DNA of 10,951 nucleotides from an uncultured Ilumatobacter sp. (lineage in GTDB: Bacteria; Actinomycetota; Acidimicrobiia; Acidimicrobiales; Ilumatobacteraceae): assembly GCA_937905835.1 (NCBI GenBank), contig CALCXK010000100.1, positions 1 to 10,951 of the forward strand, read 5' to 3'. The position numbers and the translations under genes were made by a program. Positions 1 through 7,069 of the stretch are shown piece by piece. A model generated the notes under the pieces. The model was given only the letters and a program-made list of their open reading frames with translations. It was not told where the DNA came from and did not search any database. Every line of letters starts with the position of its first letter. Positions within the stretch are counted from its first letter, which is position 1.

Positions 1-45
1 GGTGTCATCGATTGTGGTGTCATCGATTGTGGTGTCATCGGTTGC
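1..45. repeat. 15-bp tandem repeat in acyltransferase linker
   Basis: The unit GGTGTCATCGATTGT occurs twice exactly, followed by a third copy with two changes (GGTGTCATCGGTTGC). On the minus strand it encodes an acidic, Thr-rich TIDDT-type pentapeptide repeat. The array may continue beyond the left edge. The unit length is a multiple of three, so copy-number changes keep the reading frame. Confidence 0.9.
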
Positions 46-1377
46 GGTGCCGGCGACATCAGCACCGTCGGTGTTGTCATCAGCGGCGTCGCTATCGAGC
101 GAGCTGGCGTCGAAAAACGCGTCTTCGCCGCCCTCGAACGGGTTGAACTGATCGACGTTCACATAGAAGCTCCCGAGCCCGATCAGCACGACTGATCCAA
201 CCGCCATTGACCGCAACACCAGTTCACGCTGGCTTGCCCAGAGTCGACCGAGTAGACCTTCTCGAATGGGTGTCTCGACGAATTGGTACGACACCTCGGC
301 GACCAGGATCGAGACCAGCATCGCCCCGACGAACTTGAGCGCCGAACCATCGAGCGCACCAACGATCACGAAGATCGGCCAGCTCCACAGGTATAAGCCG
401 TAGCTTCGCTTGCCGACTTCAACCAGCGGCTGCCAGGACAGTGCCGACCGGTAACCCACCGCTGCGGGGTGCATGGCGATCATCACCGCGATGACCGACA
501 AGATCGAGGTGAGCGGCAGCACCCACTGGTACACGTAGCCGGCCGTCAGCGTGGTGACCGCGAACGTGCAGCCGAGTGCGGCCACGGCTGCCGCGCCCAT
601 CGGATCGAGTAACCGGCCGAGCGGTGTGCCTGCTGCTCTGGCCGAGTGCCACGGCCGCCAGATGAACGCGACACCAGCACCGAGCAGCAAGCCGCTCGAA
701 CGAGTAAAGGTCGACAGGTACATGAAGTTGGTGCGATCGAGCCCTTCAAACAGCCCAATCGGGCCACCAATCAGCGACGGCGAACCCGACTCCAGCGAGA
801 ACGTCAACGCCATCACAAGAAACGCAGCGCCGACCAGCAGCCCACCGACCGTCGCGGCGCCGCGGCGTAGCTTCATGATGGCGACGAAAGCCAGCGGCCA
901 CAGCAGATACCACTGTTCTTCGACCGCCAGACTCCACACGTGTTTGAGCAGCGGGTCGCTGCCGAAGTAGGGCACGCCACCGAGGATCTGGCCCCAGTTT
1001 CCGACATAGAAGAAAGCCCACGGCACGTCGCGCCGGAGATCTGACACGTCCCGCTCGGACCCGAAGAACGCCGCCCAGATCAGAACCGCAACGATCATCG
1101 CGAAGAAAGCTGGGAGGAGTCGTCGAGCTCGACGGATCCAGAAATTCTTGAAATCGATCCGACCGCTCTTCTCCTGCTCGCCGATCAGCAGCGAGGTGAT
1201 GAGGTAACCCGACACCACGAAGAACACTTCGACGCCCAGGAAACCACCGCGCATCCAGGAGAAGCCACCGTGATAGAGCAGCACACCGATCACCGACAGT
1301 GCACGCAGGCCGTCAAGGGAGGGTTCGTACACCATCTTGCCGGGCGCGCCAGAGTCGCTTGTGGTCCTCCCCGTCAT
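1..1377 (-). CDS. Acyltransferase 3 family membrane protein (OafA/YrhL type), C-terminus outside window
   Basis: Read on the minus strand, 459 codons are open from an ATG at 1377 to the window edge. The N-terminus has the Acyl_transf_3 signature: LDGLRALSVIGVLLYHGG, with the conserved His at about residue 36, then GVEVFFVVSGYLITSLL, the basic WIRRARRLLP motif and HVWSLAVEEQWYLLWP. Many hydrophobic helices follow up to about residue 425. Near residues 335-375 lie SYGLYLWSWPIF and the FVETPIR motif. Such proteins move acetyl or other acyl groups onto cell-surface polysaccharides, peptidoglycan or lipids. After the last helix comes an Asp/Thr-rich linker ending in repeated TIDDT units; in this family such a linker often leads to an extracytoplasmic SGNH domain, which would lie off-window (inference). 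The start at 1377 follows an in-frame stop at 1392-1390 and a possible leaderless promoter. A second ATG at 1335, four codons before LDGLRA, is an alternative start. The substrate cannot be told. Confidence 0.9.
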   Translation of the reverse strand, partial: MTGRTTSDSGAPGKMVYEPSLDGLRALSVIGVLLYHGGFSWMRGGFLGVEVFFVVSGYLITSLLIGEQEKSGRIDFKNFWIRRARRLLPAFFAMIVAVLIWAAFFGSERDVSDLRRDVPWAFFYVGNWGQILGGVPYFGSDPLLKHVWSLAVEEQWYLLWPLAFVAIMKLRRGAATVGGLLVGAAFLVMALTFSLESGSPSLIGGPIGLFEGLDRTNFMYLSTFTRSSGLLLGAGVAFIWRPWHSARAAGTPLGRLLDPMGAAAVAALGCTFAVTTLTAGYVYQWVLPLTSILSVIAVMIAMHPAAVGYRSALSWQPLVEVGKRSYGLYLWSWPIFVIVGALDGSALKFVGAMLVSILVAEVSYQFVETPIREGLLGRLWASQRELVLRSMAVGSVVLIGLGSFYVNVDQFNPFEGGEDAFFDASSLDSDAADDNTDGADVAGTATDDTTIDDTTIDDT

Positions 1378-1386
1378 CAGCCGGAA

Positions 1387-1392
1387 AGTTTA
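1387..1392 (-). promoter_or_regulatory. Putative -10 element of acyltransferase gene (leaderless)
   Basis: TAAACT on the minus strand fits the TANNNT -10 consensus and ends 9 nt before the ATG at 1377, so transcription would start at or next to the start codon. No Shine-Dalgarno sequence is present. A perfect 10-bp palindrome (TCAGGCCTGA, 1417-1426) lies just upstream of the expected -35 position and could be an operator. Confidence 0.4.
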
Positions 1393-1489
1393 CGGGACGA
1401 GGACGTGCAGGCTGTGTCAGGCCTGATCGAGCTGACGAACGACTGGGAAATCCACGACCGGGCGATCGTCGAGAGTCAGGAAATGGATC

Positions 1490-2671
1490 TCACTCGACGA
1501 TGTAGTTACCGGCCAGCAGTTCGATCGGTGCGTCGCCTTCGCTCCAGATTCCGACGGGGTCAACACCAGCTTCAAACGCCGCCAACTGCTGCTTCCACTG
1601 GCGACGAACCATCGACACACCACGGTCGGTCGACGACAGCTGCTCTTCGGAGTGCTTCGTGATTACTCCCTGACTCATCTGCATCTCATAGTCGCCGGGG
1701 TACAGCTGATGCTCTGCAGCGGTGAGTTCGAACCAGCCCTTGGCCTCCGGCCCGTAGGTAGCAAGCCCCTGCGGTGGTGAGCCCTTCGGGATGCGCAAGA
1801 TACAGAACACGCGAGTCTGCGTGTCGTCGATCGGCTGCGCCCACGACACGTTGTTGGTCTTGCCGAGATAGGCCAGCGTCGGCGTCGCAACGACGCGAAT
1901 GTTCGGGAAACGCGTCTCGGTCACCCTGTGGAGGGTCGTCCCGTCGTCGAGTACTCGGTCCTGCGACGACGTCACTCCACCCTCATGCAACTGCCAGTCG
2001 ATGTCGGGCCAGATCTCAAGACGAGGGTCGAACTGTGGACCGCTCATTGCGTTATGGAGAATGAACACGTGATACGGATCCATCGCGTTCTCGTGCGTCT
2101 GGAACCAGTTGCAGGGTCCCACGTTCGGGCCGCCGAACGCGAAATGGTCGACGACGTGCAACTCTTCGTCGTCACCGACATCTTCGAAGATGTCGTAGCG
2201 CGGGAATGCCGGCTGCTTGGCTGGCGGGCCCATATACGTGAAAATTACCCCGCCGAATTCGTGTACCGGATACCAGGGTTGCCGGTACTTCTCCCGGTTT
2301 CGACCTCGGTCCGGCTCGCACGGTTGATCGGTGCAGATGCCGTCGGCAGTAAATGCCCAGCCGTGATACGGACAGCGGATGCAGTCCTCTTCGACTCGCC
2401 CATAGAAGAGGCTCGCGCCTCGATGGCAGCACCGAGGTTCGAGCAGGCCGGGGTTGCCGTCGAGTGAGCGATAGAGCACGAGGTCTTCGCCGAGCAAGCG
2501 GACGTTGCGCGGGATCGCAGTCGCCTCAGACGACAGGGCCACCGGCTGCCAATAACGCCGCAGCAACTCACCCGATGGGGTTCCCGCACCGGTTTGGTAC
2601 AAGTCAGGATCCGAGACACCAGCTGTTCGTCCGTACGCGCGTCCGTCATCCATCTGACTAGAACACCACAT
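1490..2671 (-). CDS. Rieske [2Fe-2S] non-heme iron oxygenase, alpha subunit (phthalate-dioxygenase-like)
   Basis: This 393-residue protein would hydroxylate, or oxidatively demethylate, an aromatic or similar substrate using O2 and electrons from a reductase. Numbered from 2671, the Rieske cluster ligands are C81-x-H83 and C100-x2-H103 (CCHRG and CPYHGW). The catalytic iron site is the run NWFQTHENAMDPYHVFILH, with D198-x2-H201-x4-H206; the third iron ligand is probably D327 in PGDYEMQ. The N-terminal GTPSGELLRRYWQPVALSSE is typical of the phthalate 4,5-dioxygenase-type oxygenase family. I chose the ATG at 2671 because GAGGGG lies about 6 nt upstream. ATGs at 2710 (no ribosome site) and 2653 are alternatives. 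The gene follows cysS by 44 nt on the same strand, with no promoter seen between them, so it may be cotranscribed. No reductase or ferredoxin gene is in the window, and the substrate is unknown. Confidence 0.93.
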   Translation of the reverse strand: MWCSSQMDDGRAYGRTAGVSDPDLYQTGAGTPSGELLRRYWQPVALSSEATAIPRNVRLLGEDLVLYRSLDGNPGLLEPRCCHRGASLFYGRVEEDCIRCPYHGWAFTADGICTDQPCEPDRGRNREKYRQPWYPVHEFGGVIFTYMGPPAKQPAFPRYDIFEDVGDDEELHVVDHFAFGGPNVGPCNWFQTHENAMDPYHVFILHNAMSGPQFDPRLEIWPDIDWQLHEGGVTSSQDRVLDDGTTLHRVTETRFPNIRVVATPTLAYLGKTNNVSWAQPIDDTQTRVFCILRIPKGSPPQGLATYGPEAKGWFELTAAEHQLYPGDYEMQMSQGVITKHSEEQLSSTDRGVSMVRRQWKQQLAAFEAGVDPVGIWSEGDAPIELLAGNYIVE

Positions 2672-2715
2672 CAGCGACCCCTCAGGCGAGGTTGGGAACG
2701 CGTTGTTCATCGACG

Positions 2716-4077
2716 TCAGCGACGAACGGACGTCCCAGCCTTCGTCGTTTCGACGATCCAGCCATCGGATTGCAGCGCATCGCGGATTGCATCGGCAGCG
2801 GCGAAATCCTTGTCGGCGCGAGCCTGATCGAGGGCAGCGGCCCGAGCCGCGACGTCGTCAGGCACGTCGGAGCCAGCCGACAGTTCGAGGCCAACGGCAG
2901 CGCAGATCTCGTTGACCGCAGCGATCAAGCCCGACACGTCGTCGCCAGCGTCGATGCCGACATTAACCTTGCGCACGGTGTCGAACACAAGCGCCATTGC
3001 CTTCGGCGTGTCGAGGTCGTCATCCATCGCGGCACGGAACGCTTCGAGGCTCGCGACATCCATCTCACCTGACACACCGGCGGTGCGCGCTGCGAATCCA
3101 TCCAAGCCGGCGAGTGCCCTGACGGCAGCATCGATCATTGCCTGGCCGAGCTTGACCGGGCTTCGGTAGTGCGACTGGAGCAGCACGAGTCGGTAGGCGC
3201 GCGGGTCGTAGTGCTCGATCAGATCGAGCAGATTCGACACGTTGCCGATCGACTTCGACATCTTCTCGCCCTCGGCGTCGACGACGAACGCGTGATGCAT
3301 CCAGTGGTTGGCGAAGGTCTTGCCGAGCGCCACGGCCTGCGCGCGCTCGTTCTCGTGATGCGGAAAACGCAGGTCTTGCCCGCCGCAGTGCAGGTCGAAG
3401 CCCTCACCGAGCAGGTCGAGGCTCATGACAACGCATTCGCTGTGCCAGCCCGGTCGGCCGGCGCCCCATGGTGACGGCCACGCCGGATCACTCTCGGTCG
3501 GCTCATCGGCCTTGAACTTCCACAGCACAAAGTCGGCGGGATGCCGCTTCTGCGCAGCGCCGACCACTTCGCGATCGCCACCGCCCGTCCGCATGTCGTC
3601 GAGCGTCTGGAGAGCGAGGAGCCCATAGTCGTCGACTGACTCGACGTCCATGTAGATGCCATCGTCGGTCGCGTATGCCTTGTCGGCGGCGATCAGGTCA
3701 CCGATCATCTCGACCATCTCGTCGACATATTCGGTCGCACGGGGCACGTCGGTCGGACGCTTGACGTTGATGCCGTCCATCGCCTCGAACCACATTGCCT
3801 CACACTTGGTCGTGATGTCCTTCCAGGGACGACCTTCGCGCACGGCGCGTGCAACGATGTTGTCTTCGATGTCAGTGATATTCGAGACCAATCGAACCTC
3901 AAGACCGCCCCACTCGAGGTAGCGGCGGAGAATGTCGTAGCTCAGCGTCGCACGGCCGTGGCCGAGATGCGCAGGGCCGTACACGGTCGGCCCACACAGG
4001 TAGATGCTGACCTTGCCCGGCTCTCGCAGAGCCAGTTCACGCACGGAGCGGGACACGGTGTCATAGAGGTGCAGCAC
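2716..4077 (-). CDS. cysS: Cysteinyl-tRNA synthetase
   Basis: The enzyme charges tRNA-Cys with cysteine in the cytoplasm (class I, Zn-dependent). Numbered from the GTG at 4077 (453 residues), the HIGH motif is HLGH 37-40 and KMSKS is at 272-276. The zinc ligands are C28, C215, H240 and E244 (GWHSEC and FPHHENE). A DALR-type helical domain follows, and the end (KDFAAADAIRDAL) is the usual CysS C-terminus, which argues against the relative MshC. The GTG at 4110 gives 11 extra residues. I prefer 4077 because it puts the first zinc Cys at residue 28, as in E. coli CysS, and because TAGGAT lies 7 nt before it, serving as a -10 of a leaderless message or providing AGGA as a ribosome site. The gene is divergent from valS across 136 bp. 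A Rieske oxygenase gene follows. Confidence 0.96.
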   Translation of the reverse strand: MLHLYDTVSRSVRELALREPGKVSIYLCGPTVYGPAHLGHGRATLSYDILRRYLEWGGLEVRLVSNITDIEDNIVARAVREGRPWKDITTKCEAMWFEAMDGINVKRPTDVPRATEYVDEMVEMIGDLIAADKAYATDDGIYMDVESVDDYGLLALQTLDDMRTGGGDREVVGAAQKRHPADFVLWKFKADEPTESDPAWPSPWGAGRPGWHSECVVMSLDLLGEGFDLHCGGQDLRFPHHENERAQAVALGKTFANHWMHHAFVVDAEGEKMSKSIGNVSNLLDLIEHYDPRAYRLVLLQSHYRSPVKLGQAMIDAAVRALAGLDGFAARTAGVSGEMDVASLEAFRAAMDDDLDTPKAMALVFDTVRKVNVGIDAGDDVSGLIAAVNEICAAVGLELSAGSDVPDDVAARAAALDQARADKDFAAADAIRDALQSDGWIVETTKAGTSVRR

Positions 4078-4084
4078 GTTGTCA

Positions 4085-4090
4085 ATCCTA
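4085..4090 (-). promoter_or_regulatory. Putative -10 element of cysS (leaderless)
   Basis: TAGGAT on the minus strand fits TANNNT and ends 7 nt before the GTG at 4077, the spacing expected when transcription begins at the start codon. If it is real, the longer GTG start at 4110 would not be on the message. Confidence 0.5.
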
Positions 4091-4198
4091 TGAGCCGCTC
4101 CTGCGCTCACTCACAGCACATTTCTGGCGATGAATGACACCGGCGGCGGAGGCCTTCGTCGGCGCGAATCAGGCAGGCGACCCCGGCGGGCCCACGGA

Positions 4199-4204
4199 TA
4201 GCCT
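4199..4204 (+). promoter_or_regulatory. Putative -10 element of valS (leaderless)
   Basis: TAGCCT fits TANNNT and ends 9 nt before the valS ATG at 4214. No Shine-Dalgarno sequence lies before that ATG. The 4078-4213 gap would hold both divergent promoters; I see no T-box or other leader structure in it. Confidence 0.4.
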
Positions 4205-4213
4205 GGGACGCCT

Positions 4214-6769
4214 ATGGCGAACCTCCCTGACAAGCCGACACTCGACGGCATCGAAGAACGCTGGGCAGCCCAGTGGGACGCCGATGGCACGTACACGTTC
4301 GACCAGTCAGCGGTCCGGGACAACGTCTTTTCGATCGACACGCCCCCACCAACTGTGAGCGGCTCGCTGCACGTCGGCCACGTGTTCAGCTACACCCACA
4401 CCGACACCATTGCTCGCTACCAGCGGATGACCGGCAAGTCCGTCTTCTACCCGATGGGCTGGGACGACAACGGCCTGCCCACCGAACGCCGCGTGCAGGC
4501 GTACTACGGCGTCCGCTGCGACCCCAGCCAGCCCTACACCGACGGCTTCGAACCACCGTTCCGCGGCGACCCACCGAAAAAACACCAGGCCATCCCAATC
4601 TCTCGGCCCAACTTCCTCGAACTCTGTGACGAACTGGTCGAAATCGACGAAGAACTCTTCGAGCAGCTGTTCCGACGCCTCGGCCTCAGCGTCGACTGGA
4701 AGCTCAAATACGCAACGATCGACGAGCGCTCACGCCGCATCAGCCAGCGCGCCTTCCTACGCAACGTCGCCCGAGGCGAGGCCTATACCCAAGAAGCACC
4801 CACCCTCTGGGACATCGACTTCCGGACTGCCGTCGCCCAGGCCGAGTTGACCGACAGGGAGCGCCCCGCCGCATATCACAAGATTCCGTTCCAGCGAGCT
4901 GACGGCTCCGGAACGATCGAGATCGACACCACCCGTCCTGAATTACTCGCGGCCTGCGTGTCTCTGGTTGCCCACCCAGACGACGAGCGGTTCAAGCCGC
5001 TCTTCGGCACCAAGGTGATCGTGCCGCTCTACGGCCAAGAGGTCGAAGTCCGAGCACACGAGCTGGCGCAACCCGACAAGGGCACCGGCATCGCCATGAT
5101 CTGCACATTCGGCGATACCACCGACGTCACCTGGTGGCGCGAACTGAGCCTCGAGATGCGCGCCATCATCGGCCGCGATGGCCGCGTGCTTCCCGATCCC
5201 CCGAACGGCGTCGACGCCGAGGCCTACGCATGCATCGCCGGTAAGTACCCGAACCAAGCACAGCAGGCCGTGGTTGAGCAGCTCATCGAGCAGAACATCC
5301 TCGTCGGCGAGCCCCGCCCGATTTTGCACCAGGTCAAGTTCTACGAGAAGGGCGACCGACCGCTCGAGATCGTCACCTCACGCCAGTGGTACATCCGCAA
5401 CGGCGGCACAGACACCGACCTGCGCGCCGCACTGGTTGCCCGCAGCGGCGACGTGACCTGGCACCCCGAACACATGCGTCACCGCTACGAAAACTGGGTC
5501 GACGGCCTCAACAGCGACTGGCTCGTGAGCCGCCAGCGCTTCTTTGGGGTGCCGATTCCAGTCTGGTACCGCCTCGACGATGCGGGCGAGCCCATCTATG
5601 ACGCGCCGCTCGTGCCCGACGAGGCCGACCTACCTGTCGACCCGTCGATCGACGTCCCGGCCGGCTTCGCCGCCGACCAGCGCGATCAGCCCGGCGGCTT
5701 TGCTGGCGACCCCGACATCTTCGACACGTGGGCCACCTCGTCGCTCACGCCGCAGATCGCCGGCCGCTGGAACGAGCCCGCCGACAGCGATCTGTTCGAT
5801 CAGATCTTCCCGTTCGACATGCGCCCGCAGGGTCACGACATCATCCGCACCTGGCTCTTCTCGACCATGACGCGCAGCCACCACGAACACGTTGTTGCGC
5901 CGTGGAAGCATGCTGCGCTGAGTGGGTGGATCCTCGATCCAGATCGCAAGAAGATGGGCAAGTCGAGCGGCAACGCCCAAACCCCCGAGGGCATGCTCCA
6001 ACAGTTCGGCACCGATGCCGTCCGCTATTGGGCCGCTTCCGGCCGTCCGGGCGTCGACACCACCTTCAGCGAAGACCAGATGAAGGTCGGGCGCAAGCTC
6101 GCCAACAAGCTGCTCAATGTCAGCAAGTTCGTCCTGACGTTCCCCGAGCCTGACATGTCGACGCCACTCGCCGACGCCGTGAATGAAGCTGTCGACCGGT
6201 CGATGCTCGCCAAGCTCGACGACACGATTACCGAAGCCACTGCCGGCTTCGAGGCATTCGACTATGCCCGGGCACTCGAACGTACCGAATCGTTCTTCTG
6301 GTGGTTCTGCGACAACTACGTCGAACTAGTAAAGGGACGCGCGTACGGATCCCGTGGCGATGCCGCCGCCAACTCAGCGTTGCGTGCGCTCCGTGAAGCA
6401 CTCAGCTCGATCCAGCGCCTGTTCGCACCGACGCTGCCGTTCGCCACTGAAGAGGCATGGAGTTGGTGGAACGACACATCCGTGCACGCCGCACCATGGC
6501 CAGCACCCGGTGCGCTCGCTGGCAATCCCACACTCATCGACGTCATCATCGCGACGCTCCAGCACGTCCGTCGCTCGAAGACCGAGGCAAAGCAGAGCCA
6601 GAAGGCAGCTGTCGAATCCCTGACGGTCACCGCCCCGGCTGACCTCCATGACTCGCTGGCCGCGGGAGAAGCCGACCTCTGCGACGCCGGATCGATCGCG
6701 ACCGTACACGTCATCGAAGGCGCCGAGCTCTCCTGTGCCGTGGTGCTGACACCACCCACCACCGAATGA
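4214..6769 (+). CDS. valS: Valyl-tRNA synthetase without C-terminal coiled-coil arm
   Basis: This 851-residue class I enzyme charges tRNA-Val in the cytoplasm. The HIGH motif is HVGH 53-56, in a PPPTVSGSLHVGH context, and GWDDNGLPTERRVQ follows. The inserted editing domain (about residues 180-400) carries TTRPE 239-243 and GTG 290-292, with D301 and D304 in GDTTD, as expected for hydrolysis of Thr-tRNA-Val. The KMSKS loop reads KMGKS 580-584. A helical anticodon-binding domain follows (about 620-770). The protein then has a short alpha/beta segment (HVRRSKTEAKQ to EGAELSCAVVL) and stops, so the C-terminal coiled-coil (Val_tRNA-synt_C) found in E. coli and Thermus ValS is absent. This recalls the archaeal-type ValS known from some bacteria (inference). 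The ATG at 4214 has no ribosome site but a -10 element 9 nt upstream. Confidence 0.96.
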   Translation: MANLPDKPTLDGIEERWAAQWDADGTYTFDQSAVRDNVFSIDTPPPTVSGSLHVGHVFSYTHTDTIARYQRMTGKSVFYPMGWDDNGLPTERRVQAYYGVRCDPSQPYTDGFEPPFRGDPPKKHQAIPISRPNFLELCDELVEIDEELFEQLFRRLGLSVDWKLKYATIDERSRRISQRAFLRNVARGEAYTQEAPTLWDIDFRTAVAQAELTDRERPAAYHKIPFQRADGSGTIEIDTTRPELLAACVSLVAHPDDERFKPLFGTKVIVPLYGQEVEVRAHELAQPDKGTGIAMICTFGDTTDVTWWRELSLEMRAIIGRDGRVLPDPPNGVDAEAYACIAGKYPNQAQQAVVEQLIEQNILVGEPRPILHQVKFYEKGDRPLEIVTSRQWYIRNGGTDTDLRAALVARSGDVTWHPEHMRHRYENWVDGLNSDWLVSRQRFFGVPIPVWYRLDDAGEPIYDAPLVPDEADLPVDPSIDVPAGFAADQRDQPGGFAGDPDIFDTWATSSLTPQIAGRWNEPADSDLFDQIFPFDMRPQGHDIIRTWLFSTMTRSHHEHVVAPWKHAALSGWILDPDRKKMGKSSGNAQTPEGMLQQFGTDAVRYWAASGRPGVDTTFSEDQMKVGRKLANKLLNVSKFVLTFPEPDMSTPLADAVNEAVDRSMLAKLDDTITEATAGFEAFDYARALERTESFFWWFCDNYVELVKGRAYGSRGDAAANSALRALREALSSIQRLFAPTLPFATEEAWSWWNDTSVHAAPWPAPGALAGNPTLIDVIIATLQHVRRSKTEAKQSQKAAVESLTVTAPADLHDSLAAGEADLCDAGSIATVHVIEGAELSCAVVLTPPTTE

Positions 6770-6827
6770 GGCGACACATCGCCCCTGGTGAGAGCGGCGC
6801 AGAAGGTTGGGGTCGCGCACCCATCTT
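6770..6827 (+). terminator. Hairpins after valS, weak terminator candidate
   Basis: Directly after the valS stop lies a perfect 5-bp hairpin (GGCGA-CACA-TCGCC, 6770-6783). A second small one follows (GGGT 6810-6813 with ACCC 6819-6822), then ATCTT. Neither has a U-tract, so termination is only a possibility. Confidence 0.25.
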
Positions 6828-6883
6828 GAAACATCGCATTTCGGGTCGCCCCCAGTGGTGCGATCCGGTGCCGGGGTGGACGC

Positions 6884-7069
6884 GTGCGTCAAGCCGAGTC
6901 TGATGCCATCTGGAACTGGAACTGGACAGCCGTCGGCACGAACGTCGCCGATCTTTCCTCATGTCTCTACGCCACCGGCGGTGAAGTTGTTGACCAGTTC
7001 CGGGCGACCGAACACCCCGGCGCGCTGTCCAACGCCGCTGCCCGACCGCTAGATTTCGATCGAGCATGA
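6884..7069 (+). CDS. Doubtful small ORF upstream of the LCP gene
   Basis: A 61-codon ORF starts at GTG 6884 and ends in TGA at 7067-7069, so its stop overlaps the LCP start in an ATGA arrangement typical of coupled genes. The product (starting VRQAESDAIWNWNWTAVG and ending AAARPLDFDRA) matches no family I recognise, has no membrane segment and contains one Cys. Third codon positions are GC-rich, but less consistently than in the neighbours as judged by eye. No ribosome site precedes the GTG. The likely LCP promoter lies inside the ORF, which argues against it. It fills most of the 296-bp gap between valS and the LCP gene. Confidence 0.2.
   Translation: MRQAESDAIWNWNWTAVGTNVADLSSCLYATGGEVVDQFRATEHPGALSNAAARPLDFDRA
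7050..7055 (+). promoter_or_regulatory. Putative -10 element of LCP gene (leaderless)
   Basis: TAGATT fits TANNNT and ends 10 nt before the ATG at 7066, again without a Shine-Dalgarno sequence at the start. The stretch 6828-7049 holds no other structure I can support. Confidence 0.4.

Noticed and set aside
551..970. 139-codon plus-strand ORF
   Set aside because: It lies fully antisense to the acyltransferase, whose minus-strand frame shows clear family motifs; the plus-strand product is low-complexity and matches nothing.
1928..2467. 179-codon plus-strand ORF
   Set aside because: Antisense shadow of the Rieske oxygenase gene, which carries all its metal-ligand motifs on the minus strand.
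2594..3072. Plus-strand ORFs across the cysS-Rieske junction
   Set aside because: They cross two well-supported minus-strand genes and encode basic low-complexity products.
4078..4213. T-box or other leader riboswitch between the two tRNA synthetase genes
   Set aside because: The gap is only 136 bp, both genes appear leaderless, and no T-box core or specifier-type structure was seen.
6316..6892. Two overlapping 172-codon minus-strand ORFs
   Set aside because: They overlap the end of valS antisense and both run into non-coding sequence; the products are Arg/Ser/Ala-rich and typical of GC-rich shadow frames.
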